NCBI GenBank assembly: GCA_965203305.1
Contig: OZ241874.1
Coordinates: 2,666,001-2,730,000, forward strand
Length of the DNA stretch: 64,000 nucleotides
Direction of reading: 5' to 3'
DNA from: Bin80 sp965203305
GTDB taxonomy: Bacteria; Bacteroidota; Rhodothermia; Rhodothermales; Bin80
The notes under the pieces are model-generated. The model saw nothing but the letters and a program-made list of their open reading frames with translations, was not told the DNA's origin and searched no databases. A program made the translations under genes and the position numbers. Positions 27,547 to 35,416 of this stretch are shown in pieces. Within the stretch, counting starts at the first letter, position 1; each line of letters begins with the position of its first letter.

Positions 27547-29373
27547 CTAGTTGCTTATTGGCCAGTACACACCAAAGCGCAGTTGTCCCGATGGAAGAGG
27601 ATAATCTGCAACCAGTTCATTTCCCGCCATGAGCTCCGTACCACTGGTCATGTTTTCGTAGAGAACATATACGGTTGCGGTGCGAATGCTCCCCTTGACG
27701 ACAAGATCAAGTGTATGGGACAAGTTCACGGGTTGCCTCTGATCCGAGGGAAGGACGAGCAGTCCCGTTGGGGCATGCAAGGTTCGACTAGTCATTGCAC
27801 TCCACGACCGTCCGCGAACGGATATATCCAGATGCAGATCCCCCTTAAATAAAACTGCTCGTAATCCCAATCGCCCTGCTAATGTCCACTTGGGAAGTGC
27901 ATGCTCCACGCCATATCTTGTCCTGCCTGTGTGCGTGTACCCATACCTCAGACCGGCATATGGCCCACGATCTGAATCCGTTGCAAAATCCAGCCAGACT
28001 CCCGTTCCCAGCGCAGTGTAGGTGTCATAAACAACCTGTACCGAGTCCACCGAAATTTCTTGATAGTCTGGAGCATCTCGAGCCTTGGAAATGAATCCAT
28101 ATGGCCCCATCACGAATCGCCCGATATGTACTCCCATCCCAGTATTTGCCTGCAGTACCTGTCCTGTAGCTGTTCTTTTCCTGACCAGATAGCTCCCCCA
28201 CTCGGAGGCCGGGCGGGTGAGAATACGGTAACTGACTGCCACATGTGGCCGAAACACAGAAAAATCTGCCTCCCACCGCATATATCCCTTCGGAAACCAC
28301 TTGCTATCCTGCATTTGTACACCTGCCTGGACAAGTAAATGACCTGTTTTTAATTCAAGAGAGTCTCCGATCTGAACTTCCGCAAACGAAGTCCGGTCAT
28401 CTACTGGCATACTGTCAAGAATACGCTGAACATACGCATCTGCCCGCAGGCGAATTCGGTGTTTGTTAAAAGTAAATCCCCTCTGGAGAAATGTCCCGAT
28501 ACGCATCGCTGATCCGCTCACATCCGCATAACGCAGAGACTGTGTAGAATAGTATACCGAACCTGTCAGGATGCGGGTTTTCATGGTGGCCAGAAAATCA
28601 TTGCGTACGGTTCGCCTTGTCCTCTCCTGTCCAATAACCTGAGCAATCAAACGATTATAGCGTGTATCCTCTGTACCCAATACGCCACCGTGAGCACCCA
28701 GCCGACGCTGATTATGCAGGTACAGCAATTCCAGAGACCATGTAGTGCGTTGATAGCGGGTTCGGAGAAGCAGCTGCCTCTGGCGTTGTAAACGGCTTCC
28801 GGGATAATCACCTGCATCTGATGCACCTGCATAGGCAAAGACACCCTGGAGATGTCCATGTTGATTGAATGGACGATTTCTTTGCTGTGCATGCAGCGCG
28901 GTCACCCGCTGCAGCTTGTGATCTCCCGCCTGATAGTGGAGTTGAGTATGCGGTGCCCTGGCATCTATGGTTCGAAGTTCAGCCTGAACGCCAGTACCCC
29001 CACCAGGCAAACTGGCATCCACTACGGGATGCCTCAGAAGTGCGGTTGGAAGTAAATCATAGCGTGCACGGCCAGTGAGAAGGTCATCAAAGAAAATCGG
29101 GCCAAAATGAAGTCGTACAGAATGAGGGGGGAGTCCATACATACTCCAGGCAGTCGGCCATGCAAAAGTATTGAAGTCGTACACAAACCCTCCCGGGATC
29201 TGTGAGAGTGCATGGGTAATATCGTGATCAGCCGTCAGAAGTGCAGACTCAAGAGTATCCACACCCCCTCGAAATGGCATAAACGAACGCACAGTGTCCA
29301 CAGGAATCTGTGCGTGCACAACTAATGCGCTGGAAGTCACTATGCAAAGCAGTACCGCGCGAAGCGGAAACAT
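27547..29373 (-). CDS. Outer-membrane beta-barrel protein (putative porin/TonB-plug-like)
   Basis: From ATG 29373 the 608-residue product starts with a signal peptide (MFPLRAVLLCIVTSSALVVH, then AQ). A plug-like region follows (SALLTADHDITHALSQIPGG, LPPHSVRLHFGPIFFDDLL), then many alternating amphipathic strands with aromatic girdles, and a terminal strand ending RFGVYWPISN. This matches a barrel of about 20 or more strands. No TonB box is evident, and the substrate is unknown. The start lies 1 bp from the stop of the upstream NAD-binding gene, so they are likely co-transcribed. Confidence 0.7.
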   Translation of the reverse strand: MFPLRAVLLCIVTSSALVVHAQIPVDTVRSFMPFRGGVDTLESALLTADHDITHALSQIPGGFVYDFNTFAWPTAWSMYGLPPHSVRLHFGPIFFDDLLTGRARYDLLPTALLRHPVVDASLPGGGTGVQAELRTIDARAPHTQLHYQAGDHKLQRVTALHAQQRNRPFNQHGHLQGVFAYAGASDAGDYPGSRLQRQRQLLLRTRYQRTTWSLELLYLHNQRRLGAHGGVLGTEDTRYNRLIAQVIGQERTRRTVRNDFLATMKTRILTGSVYYSTQSLRYADVSGSAMRIGTFLQRGFTFNKHRIRLRADAYVQRILDSMPVDDRTSFAEVQIGDSLELKTGHLLVQAGVQMQDSKWFPKGYMRWEADFSVFRPHVAVSYRILTRPASEWGSYLVRKRTATGQVLQANTGMGVHIGRFVMGPYGFISKARDAPDYQEISVDSVQVVYDTYTALGTGVWLDFATDSDRGPYAGLRYGYTHTGRTRYGVEHALPKWTLAGRLGLRAVLFKGDLHLDISVRGRSWSAMTSRTLHAPTGLLVLPSDQRQPVNLSHTLDLVVKGSIRTATVYVLYENMTSGTELMAGNELVADYPLPSGQLRFGVYWPISN

Positions 29374-29374
29374 T

Positions 29375-30283
29375 CTACAACCGAAGACGCAAGTATTCCA
29401 GATTCTCCTCGTTGAACGGGTGTTCCGATACCTCAAATGTCTCGTAAAACTGTTTCTCATCTGCCACATTGCCTGCAACCAGCATGGCAAACTGATCTTG
29501 TGTAATCGGTAACATACGGCCTGCAAAGCGCATCCCGGTTCGCACAAGCGACAGGGGGAATTTGACCTTCGGCTTTGGATTCATCCCAATAGCTCGGGTG
29601 ATTGTGTCCAGAAGATCAAGATAGGACAACCTGCGACGGCCAACCACAGGGATGGTCTGACCATGGACATTGGGGAGTGTCAGAGCCTGAACAGTTGCCT
29701 GTGCAACCTCTTCAACAGATACAGGCTGCAACTGATATAAGCCATCTCCGAATATCGGAAGAACGGGGAATGGCTTGATCAGGGTATTTGCCACGACCAT
29801 ACAGAACTCTTCCCGCTCCATTCCCGGATCTCCGAAAATGAGCCCGGGCTGTAAAATGCACCAGTGATCCAATTTGGAATTTCGGACTGCTTCTTCTGCT
29901 GCCCATTTCGTGTTCTGGTATTGAGTTTCACCAGATTCTGATGCACCATTGGCACTCACGAAAACAAGCCTGCCTACTCCCGCTGATTCAGAAGCACGGA
30001 CAACATTGCGAGTGGCCTTGGTATGAAGTACTTCAAAGGTTATCTTTTTGGCTGGAACCTCCTTGATGATACCGACCAGATGAATCACTCCATCTACTCC
30101 CTTCATGAACTGCTCCAGATCGTCATTGATGTCTCCATGGATCAGTTCCACTTCTTTCCTCTCAAATCCTTCTGGAGCTCCCCCCCGTCGAACGAGAGCA
30201 CGCACTTGATACCCTTGCTTGAGAAGTTCGCCCAGGACATGGCGGCCAACAAAACCTGTTCCACCTGTTAATAGTATGCGCAT
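29375..30283 (-). CDS. NAD(P)-binding atypical SDR (NDUFA9-like)
   Basis: This 302-residue protein opens with the Rossmann motif MRILLTGGTGFVGRHVLGEL, followed by IHGDIND and VIHLVGIIKEV, as in complex-I NDUFA9-like/UDP-sugar epimerase-like atypical SDRs. The active-site YxxxK is present as YQNTKWAAEE, and GLIFGDPGMEREEF is family-typical. A C-terminal lobe follows with GRRRLSYLDLLDTI. The substrate is unknown. The gene is divergent from rsmD and upstream of the barrel protein. Confidence 0.85.
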   Translation of the reverse strand: MRILLTGGTGFVGRHVLGELLKQGYQVRALVRRGGAPEGFERKEVELIHGDINDDLEQFMKGVDGVIHLVGIIKEVPAKKITFEVLHTKATRNVVRASESAGVGRLVFVSANGASESGETQYQNTKWAAEEAVRNSKLDHWCILQPGLIFGDPGMEREEFCMVVANTLIKPFPVLPIFGDGLYQLQPVSVEEVAQATVQALTLPNVHGQTIPVVGRRRLSYLDLLDTITRAIGMNPKPKVKFPLSLVRTGMRFAGRMLPITQDQFAMLVAGNVADEKQFYETFEVSEHPFNEENLEYLRLRL

Positions 30284-30361
30284 GAGATTTTGGAATTGTG
30301 GGTGCTACGCTCACAGCGCATCTATGATGCGCTTCTTATCATACCCTTTCCTTGTTACGCA

Positions 30362-30895
30362 ATGCGTATAATTTCTGGCAGCTTGCGGGGGCGTAAATTG
30401 TTGCGTCCAAAGAACTTGAAAACAAGGCCGACTACAGATCGTGTACGAGAGTCATTATACGCTCTTGTCGAAGCTCGAATCTCCATGCACAATATCCGGT
30501 TGCTGGATCTTTTTTCAGGTACGGGGGCTCTTGCATTTGAGGGAATCAGCCGTGGTGCAGAACATGCCATACTCGTTGAATCTGATCGCAAGGCTGTACA
30601 TGCTGCGCAGAAGAATGCGGAACATCTCAGTCTGTCGGAATACTGCATCTTTTTATGTGCGGATGCCGTGACCTATCTGAGACGCTACCATGGACTTCCA
30701 GTGGATTTGATCCTTGCAGACCCGCCATATGAACTTGAAGCCATGTCCGCTCTTCCAGACCTTGCCCTTCCCTGCCTGCGGCCGGGTGGACTGTTTGTAC
30801 TTGAACATGACTCACGCACTCATTTCTCTAGTCACCCTTCCCTTGACACCTCGCGCAGCTATGGCCGTACTCATGTAAGTGTCTTCCAAGCCTGA
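30362..30895 (+). CDS. rsmD: 16S rRNA (guanine(966)-N2)-methyltransferase
   Basis: The start chosen is ATG 30362 (MRIISGSLRGRKLLRPKNLK), which matches the conserved N-terminus; upstream codons are not family-like. The 177-residue enzyme has the SAM motif LLDLFSGTGALAFEGISRGA and the catalytic DPPYE motif (ILADPPYELEAM). It methylates G966 of 16S rRNA in the 30S subunit. coaD begins 4 bp after its stop (GTG start would overlap), and rsmD-coaD is a common bacterial pair. Confidence 0.95.
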   Translation: MRIISGSLRGRKLLRPKNLKTRPTTDRVRESLYALVEARISMHNIRLLDLFSGTGALAFEGISRGAEHAILVESDRKAVHAAQKNAEHLSLSEYCIFLCADAVTYLRRYHGLPVDLILADPPYELEAMSALPDLALPCLRPGGLFVLEHDSRTHFSSHPSLDTSRSYGRTHVSVFQA

Positions 30896-30899
30896 TCCC

Positions 30900-31370
30900 A
30901 TGAAACTGGCTGTATACCCCGGAACGTTTGATCCCTTTACCCTTGGTCATCTGGATATTGCGGAACGTGCGCTTCATCTGTTTGACCAGCTTGTAATTAC
31001 CGTAGCGGTCCATGCAGAAAAGTCCGCTCTTTTGACTGCGGAAACCCGGGTTGACTTAATCCGTCGGTCAACTGCACATCTGGAAAGAATCCAGGTGATG
31101 AGTTTTGAGGGCTTGATTGCCGAACATGCAAAAAAATTGGGAGCATGTACGCTGGTTCGGGGACTGCGTACTCCCCGTGACTTTGACTATGAAGCGCAGA
31201 TGGCACATGCGAATCGCAGGATGATCCCCGAACTTGACACGGTATTTTTCCACACATCTGCATCCCATGCGCTAACAAGCTCCTCTCTGGTTCGTGATAT
31301 TCTGCGCTGGAAAGGAGATATCCGGCCCTTTGTACCACCCGTGATTGCCGATGCACTTATGAACAGATAG
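30900..31370 (+). CDS. coaD: Phosphopantetheine adenylyltransferase
   Basis: CoaD makes dephospho-CoA from 4'-phosphopantetheine and ATP. The 156-residue product from ATG 30900 has PGTFDPFTLGHLDIAERAL with the nucleotidyl-transferase T/HxGH motif, the TLVRGLRTPRDFDYEAQMA block and SSSLVRDIL. GTG 30879 is an alternative start. The last codons plus stop (AACAGATAG) form the left copy of the 8-bp direct repeat flanking the TnpB element, so the insertion hit precisely the end of the gene and left the protein complete. Confidence 0.96.
   Translation: MKLAVYPGTFDPFTLGHLDIAERALHLFDQLVITVAVHAEKSALLTAETRVDLIRRSTAHLERIQVMSFEGLIAEHAKKLGACTLVRGLRTPRDFDYEAQMAHANRRMIPELDTVFFHTSASHALTSSSLVRDILRWKGDIRPFVPPVIADALMNR
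31362..31369. repeat. Direct repeat flanking the TnpB element, left copy
   Basis: AACAGATA here (within the coaD 3' end) recurs at 32743-32750 immediately outside the other end of the element. Eight bases could be a target-site duplication; a single G separates this copy from the left terminal repeat. Confidence 0.55.
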
Positions 31371-31394
31371 GGGCTTATATACGTGAGGGCCCAT
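31371..31394 (+). repeat. Terminal inverted repeat of TnpB element, left
   Basis: Starts GGGCTTATATACGTGAG and ends GCCCAT; 23 of 24 bases match the reverse complement of 32719-32742. It begins right after the coaD stop codon. Confidence 0.75.
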
Positions 31395-31395
31395 C

Positions 31396-32664
31396 TCAGG
31401 ATGGAACCAGTACACGTACACTTGACGGGTCATCGGGGTCCCGAATGGGAACGCCCCTCGCACGTCCAGATGCCCCATGCCCTGGGGCCCGCAAGATGTT
31501 CGCGGCCGCATTCAGATCCGCGTGTTCTTCATAGCCACAGCCCTGGCACACAAACTTGCGCAATGTGGCCCGATTGTTCCTGTCTACATGTCCGCACAGA
31601 CTACAGGTCTGGCTGGTGTACGCTGCCACCACATAGAGAACGAAAACGCACTTGTACCCCAGCATCTGTACCAGCTGGGCAGGAGCTCCTTCCAGCAAAA
31701 CCCGGTTGAGTCCCGTTTTCTGCCGGACATTCGTGCCCGGATTCTCTATCGTTCCCCCGGCAGATCTGGTCATTCCCTTGATGGACAGCTTCTCCACTTT
31801 TACCGTGGATGCCTTCTCCGCAATCCTGGCACTGTTCTGATGGTTCCGGTTGTGCCGGCAGTTCGCTTCTTTTCTGCTGAGACTGGCAATCTGCTCTTCC
31901 GTTTTCTTTGCCCGGTTCGACTTCTCTGGGCGGCCGTCCTTCTTCTGCCGGTCCAGTTGCCCGGCCAGCTTCCGCTGCTTGCGCTTTTTCCTGGTCTCAT
32001 AGACCGGGTTGGTGGGATGATCCAGCACCTCGTTCGGCGTGTCATCCGAGTAGGCCACTGCGATCATGCCACTGGCATTCCGGTCAATCCCGGCAACCAC
32101 TCCGTTGTCCACCCGCACCGGCTCGTCAATCTCATAGATCACCGACACATACCAGTTCTTCCCCTGCTCGTAGATGCGGGCCTGTTTCGGAACGCCATCT
32201 GGATACAGATTCTCTCCCCGTCGACGGAGCCGCACCTTCCCGACTTTGGGGATTTGAATCTTCCCGTGCGCAATCCTGACGTGATCGGGAATCGTGAAGG
32301 AGGGAGGCGTTTTGTGCTTGGCCTTAAACCGGGGCCTGCCGGCCGGGCTATCAAAGAAGTTCTGGAAAGCCTGGGACAGATGTTTTAGCGTGTGGCGAAC
32401 ACAATGAGAAGAGTATTCCTGCAGCCATGCATATGCAGGATCATTTCGCAATTGTGTGAATTCTGAAAAGAGGGTCCGCCAGTCGGTCGAAGGCTTGGCA
32501 GTGCCGTTCGCTTGCGACTCCGCATATTCTTTCTGGTTCCTGTCAAGGAAGAAATTTCAGACGAAGCGGCAGGCCCCGCATATCCCATGGAGCAGGTGTT
32601 CCTGCTCCTCATTGGGAAGCATGCGGTAGGTGATGCCTCGATAGGTCTTGCCTGCCTTTGCCAT
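31396..32664 (-). pseudogene. tnpB: TnpB RNA-guided nuclease-like protein (IS605 OrfB family) with in-frame TGA
   Basis: Read from ATG 32664 the frame gives MAKAGKTYRGITYRMLPNEE, reaches GACRFV, meets TGA at 32557-32559 (codon 36) and continues NFFLDRNQKEYAESQ through 386 more codons. Other TnpBs have tryptophan at this position (CRFVWN), so TGG to TGA is likely. The rest is intact: RuvC aspartate in AGIDRNASGMI (D194), the VEKLSIKGM glutamate, the zinc finger CSLCGH/CQGCGY and the final aspartate in HADLNAAANIL. A shorter product from TTG 32451 lacks the first 71 residues. TnpB cuts DNA under guidance of an RNA from the element end. Confidence 0.85.
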
Positions 32665-32718
32665 GGTGACGATGGAATTTCTTTGTGAACCCGCGGCCTA
32701 TACAATGGTTCACTCCTC

Positions 32719-32742
32719 ATGGGCTCTCACGTATATAAGCCC
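32719..32742 (-). repeat. Terminal inverted repeat of TnpB element, right
   Basis: Reverse complement starts GGGCTTATATACGTGAG and ends AGCCCAT, differing at one base from the left end at 31371-31394. The outer edge touches the second AACAGATA copy. Confidence 0.75.
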
Positions 32743-32750
32743 AACAGATA
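32743..32750. repeat. Direct repeat flanking the TnpB element, right copy
   Basis: AACAGATA abuts the right terminal repeat and matches 31362-31369 exactly, consistent with a target-site duplication. Confidence 0.55.
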
Positions 32751-32764
32751 ACCACCAGACATCT

Positions 32765-32870
32765 GTAAGCCTCTCACAAAAATATCTTCGTACCTGATCT
32801 GATGTGCCTACAAGCATTCCTGGAACGATACTTCTCTGCCATCCGGGATTTTTGCAGGAGGCTCCCGTGA
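32765..32870 (+). repeat. Dispersed intergenic repeat, copy B
   Basis: Aligns with copies at 9551-9659 and 49205-49313: AAATATCTTCGTACCTGATC then GATGTGCCT, GGAACGATACTTCTCTGCC, and GATTTTTGCAGGAGGCTC. It lies between the TnpB element and the Fic gene. Confidence 0.65.
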
Positions 32871-32931
32871 ATATCCCGTGGAAGTTTACATCTCCTGCCA
32901 TGCAGACAATCAATTACAGATACAGCAACAC

Positions 32932-32973
32932 TTGACATAAAATAAACAAAAATGCTATTTTGCTTATTTTATA
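32932..32973 (+). promoter_or_regulatory. Palindrome overlapping a candidate promoter upstream of fic
   Basis: AAAATAAACAAAA (32939-32951) and TTTTGCTTATTTT (32958-32970) form an inverted repeat around a 6-nt centre; adding two flanking bases on each side gives 14 of 15 pairs. TTGACA at 32932-32937 and TATTTT at 32956-32961, 18 nt apart, would be a promoter embedded in the palindrome. A binding site for the Fic protein's own winged helix is a reasonable guess. Confidence 0.45.
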
Positions 32974-33136
32974 AACGCGCACTTTAAGTTTCAAGATTTT
33001 TGATTTACGTTGGGTGAAACCCTGCCGGATTTGCGATAATACTGTAATAAACCCTTTCAGAATCTATGAATCGGTATATTTTCCATTTATCCATTTCTTG
33101 AAATTGGATCATCATGCCTGACATAATTCATCTTAC

Positions 33137-33168
33137 AAAATAAAGGAAAAAGGTATTTAATTTATTTT
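33137..33168 (+). promoter_or_regulatory. Second AT-rich inverted repeat upstream of fic
   Basis: AAAATAAA (33137-33144) and TTTATTTT (33161-33168) are inverted copies 16 nt apart, just upstream of the fic start at 33201. The half-site AAAATAAA is shared with the palindrome at 32939, hinting at two operators. The AT richness alone could produce this by chance. Confidence 0.3.
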
Positions 33169-33200
33169 ATTGGAGCAGAATTTAATTTTCGTGCATACGA

Positions 33201-34376
33201 ATGCAGCGTAAGAGGGGCGAGTCCCGTGTTGGTGAAAAGATTGTGATACCATCTGCAGGAGAGCGAGTAGAGGCGTATCTGCCACCACCTCTCCCGCCTA
33301 CTCCCAAACTCAATCTGGAAATACACCATTCCAAACTGGAGAGAGCCTGTTCCGCAATCGGGCGACTGGATGGTGTGGCAACAATTTTGCCCGACACTTC
33401 CATTTTTCTGCATGCCTGCATCAGACAGGAGGCTCTGCTGTCATCACAGATTGAAGGAATACAGTCAACACTGTCTGACCTGCTTCTCTTTGAAGTTGAC
33501 CGTGTACCGGGAGTCCCCCTGGATGATGTGCAAGAGGTGTCAGACTATGTCAAGGCAGTGTATCACGGTCTGGAGCGCATCAGGGAGGGATTTCCTCTGT
33601 GTCAGAGACTGATGAAAGAGATGCATGCAATCCTGCTATCAAGCGGGCGAGGAAAGACAAAGCTTCCTGGTGAGTTCAGGCGTTCCCAAAACTGGATCGG
33701 CGGGACACGCCCTGGAAATGCTCTCTATGTACCTCCCCCACACGGGTATGTACCTGACCTGATGAGTAATCTGGAGCGTTTCATGCATTCAGAAACCCCT
33801 GAGTTTGGTACTCTGGTGAAGGCAGGGCTGATCCATGTCCAGTTTGAGACAATTCACCCCTTCCTTGATGGAAACGGACGTTTGGGACGGCTAATGGTTC
33901 CACTTTTTTTGTGTACCAGTGGACTTCTAGAGCATCCGACTCTGTATCTCAGCCTCTACTTCAAGAAACACAGGTCCTGCTACTATGAACTGTTACAGCG
34001 CGTACGGACACACGGGGACTGGGAAACATGGCTGGAATTTTTTCTGGATGGCATCATTGATACCTCGGAGCATGCGACTGAAACTGCCCGAAAAATTCTT
34101 CAGCTATTTGACGATGATTGTGAGGAAATCAAACAGTTGGGGAGGCCCGCAGTATCAGCACTACAATTGCAGCGTATGCTGCAAAAGCATCCATTCCTTC
34201 CTGTACCCTATGCAGCCAGGGAGTCTGGAGCTTCATTGCCAACTGCATATAAAGCTATGGAGCATCTCAAGAAGATGGGTATCGTGCAGGAAATAACCGG
34301 CAAGAAGTATAACCGCGTTTTCGTATATGAAAGGTACTGGAAAATTTTAACCGAAGCAACGGAACTCTCCGCATAA
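33201..34376 (+). CDS. Fic family protein
   Basis: This is a 391-residue Fic (filamentation induced by cAMP) AMP-transferase-type protein. The active-site motif HPFLDGNGRLGR is complete at about residues 220-231. The inhibitory helix SSQIEGIQ, matching (S/T)xxxE(G/N), lies N-terminal to the Fic core, marking a class II, self-inhibited enzyme. The N-terminal Fic_N-type region (LPPTPKLNLEIHHSKLERAC) and a C-terminal winged helix (PYAARESGASLPTAYKAMEH) are present. It AMPylates proteins; the target is unknown. The upstream palindromes suggest autoregulation. The gene stands alone downstream of the TnpB element. Confidence 0.92.
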   Translation: MQRKRGESRVGEKIVIPSAGERVEAYLPPPLPPTPKLNLEIHHSKLERACSAIGRLDGVATILPDTSIFLHACIRQEALLSSQIEGIQSTLSDLLLFEVDRVPGVPLDDVQEVSDYVKAVYHGLERIREGFPLCQRLMKEMHAILLSSGRGKTKLPGEFRRSQNWIGGTRPGNALYVPPPHGYVPDLMSNLERFMHSETPEFGTLVKAGLIHVQFETIHPFLDGNGRLGRLMVPLFLCTSGLLEHPTLYLSLYFKKHRSCYYELLQRVRTHGDWETWLEFFLDGIIDTSEHATETARKILQLFDDDCEEIKQLGRPAVSALQLQRMLQKHPFLPVPYAARESGASLPTAYKAMEHLKKMGIVQEITGKKYNRVFVYERYWKILTEATELSA

Positions 34377-34573
34377 ATGCTTGACATTCCAGATGATCCT
34401 GCGAATCGTTCCAGAAATCACTGCCTCCCCATGCCCTCAATCGTGCTGGAACGCGATTGGACAAATCTCCGTATGCCCTCCGTTTTGCATGAAATCATGC
34501 TCTATAATGGAATGAAAGGAGGACAGGGCGGATTCCCCATCCGAAGAAGTACTCTCTCCGCAACACTGCTCTA

Positions 34574-35416
34574 GTGCTGGAAAACGCAATGTCCGGGTCA
34601 TATTCCACCTTCAGAACTCTTGACTGGTTCGGGCTCGTTCCGCTGTGGCTTTTCACAATCACTGTCCTTGCCGGATTCGGATGGTTTGGCCTGCACCCGG
34701 AACGCCTCACCACCTCAACGGCCAGTTTCTACGGGGATGCCTTTATCATCTTTTCCCGAGGGCATGTGATCATATCTTTCCTGGTTCTTGCCCTGCTGCT
34801 AATCCCGCGGATTGGACTGAAATGGCTGCCCGCCTTGATTGTAGCGGGCCTGCTCTCGCTGGGAATGGAACTCATGGGAACGAAAACCGGATTCCCTTTC
34901 AGCAAATACGAGTATACTGCACTGCTGGGCTATCGTATTTTGGACTTGGTTCCTGCACTGATTCCCATCAGCTGGTTTATGGTCGCGTTCCCTTCCTATA
35001 TCCTGGCGAGGCGCATGTCTTCCAACAAGTATATGCACTGGATCCTGGGGGCATTCATTTTGACCGCTTGGGATTTAACCCTTGACCCTGCCATGAGTGA
35101 ACTCACGAAGTACTGGGTGTGGGACAATGAAGGGATTTACTATGGAATGCCCCTGGTCAATCTGGCTGGCTGGTTCGGAACCGGGATACTTATCATGGCC
35201 GGATTCCACTTCACAGATACAGGGAAAATAGCAGACCGGATTCCTGCAAAAATCATGGAGATCTACTACATCACAGTGGTAGCACTCTCACTGGGAATGA
35301 CTCTCCTGGCAGGCTACTGGCTGGCAGTTTTGCTTACGCTTGCCGTGTTTGTCGGAATAAGGGTGCTGCTTCATCAAAACAGAAAACTCCATATGTGGGT
35401 TGAAAGATCTCCATGA
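34574..35416 (+). CDS. cruF: CruF-type carotenoid 1,2-hydratase (DUF422)
   Basis: This 280-residue integral membrane protein with about seven hydrophobic segments carries the CruF/DUF422 landmarks MELMGTKTGFPFSKYEY, LGYRILDLVPALIPISW, AWDLTLDPAMSEL and YYGMPLVNLAGWFGTGIL. CruF hydrates the psi ends of carotenoids such as lycopene, giving 1'-hydroxy carotenoids as in myxol or salinixanthin-type pathways. GTG 34574 is used as the start; ATG 34589 is an alternative. Its stop overlaps the next ATG (ATGA at 35413), so it is coupled to the phytoene synthase fusion and crtI. Confidence 0.85.
   Translation: MLENAMSGSYSTFRTLDWFGLVPLWLFTITVLAGFGWFGLHPERLTTSTASFYGDAFIIFSRGHVIISFLVLALLLIPRIGLKWLPALIVAGLLSLGMELMGTKTGFPFSKYEYTALLGYRILDLVPALIPISWFMVAFPSYILARRMSSNKYMHWILGAFILTAWDLTLDPAMSELTKYWVWDNEGIYYGMPLVNLAGWFGTGILIMAGFHFTDTGKIADRIPAKIMEIYYITVVALSLGMTLLAGYWLAVLLTLAVFVGIRVLLHQNRKLHMWVERSP

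Larger units (their letters stand above)
31371..32742 (-). mobile_element. TnpB-carrying insertion element with terminal inverted repeats
   Basis: The 1372-bp element has ends that are inverted copies of each other: GGGCTTATATACGTGAG then GGCCCAT at 31371-31394, and the reverse complement at 32719-32742, matching in 23 of 24 positions. AACAGATA directly repeats on both sides (31362-31369 and 32743-32750). The only gene is tnpB on the minus strand; no TnpA (Y1 or serine) transposase is present, so it would need help in trans. IS200/IS605 elements normally lack terminal inverted repeats and target duplications, so the architecture is atypical. Each end also has short GGGC/GCCC palindromy. Confidence 0.7.

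Noticed and set aside
31477..32388. 303-codon plus-strand frame opposite tnpB
   Set aside because: Shadow of tnpB; no recognisable domain.
34377..34574. 65-codon frame between fic and cruF
   Set aside because: No family resemblance; the stretch contains TTGACA-like sequence and more likely holds the carotenoid operon promoter.
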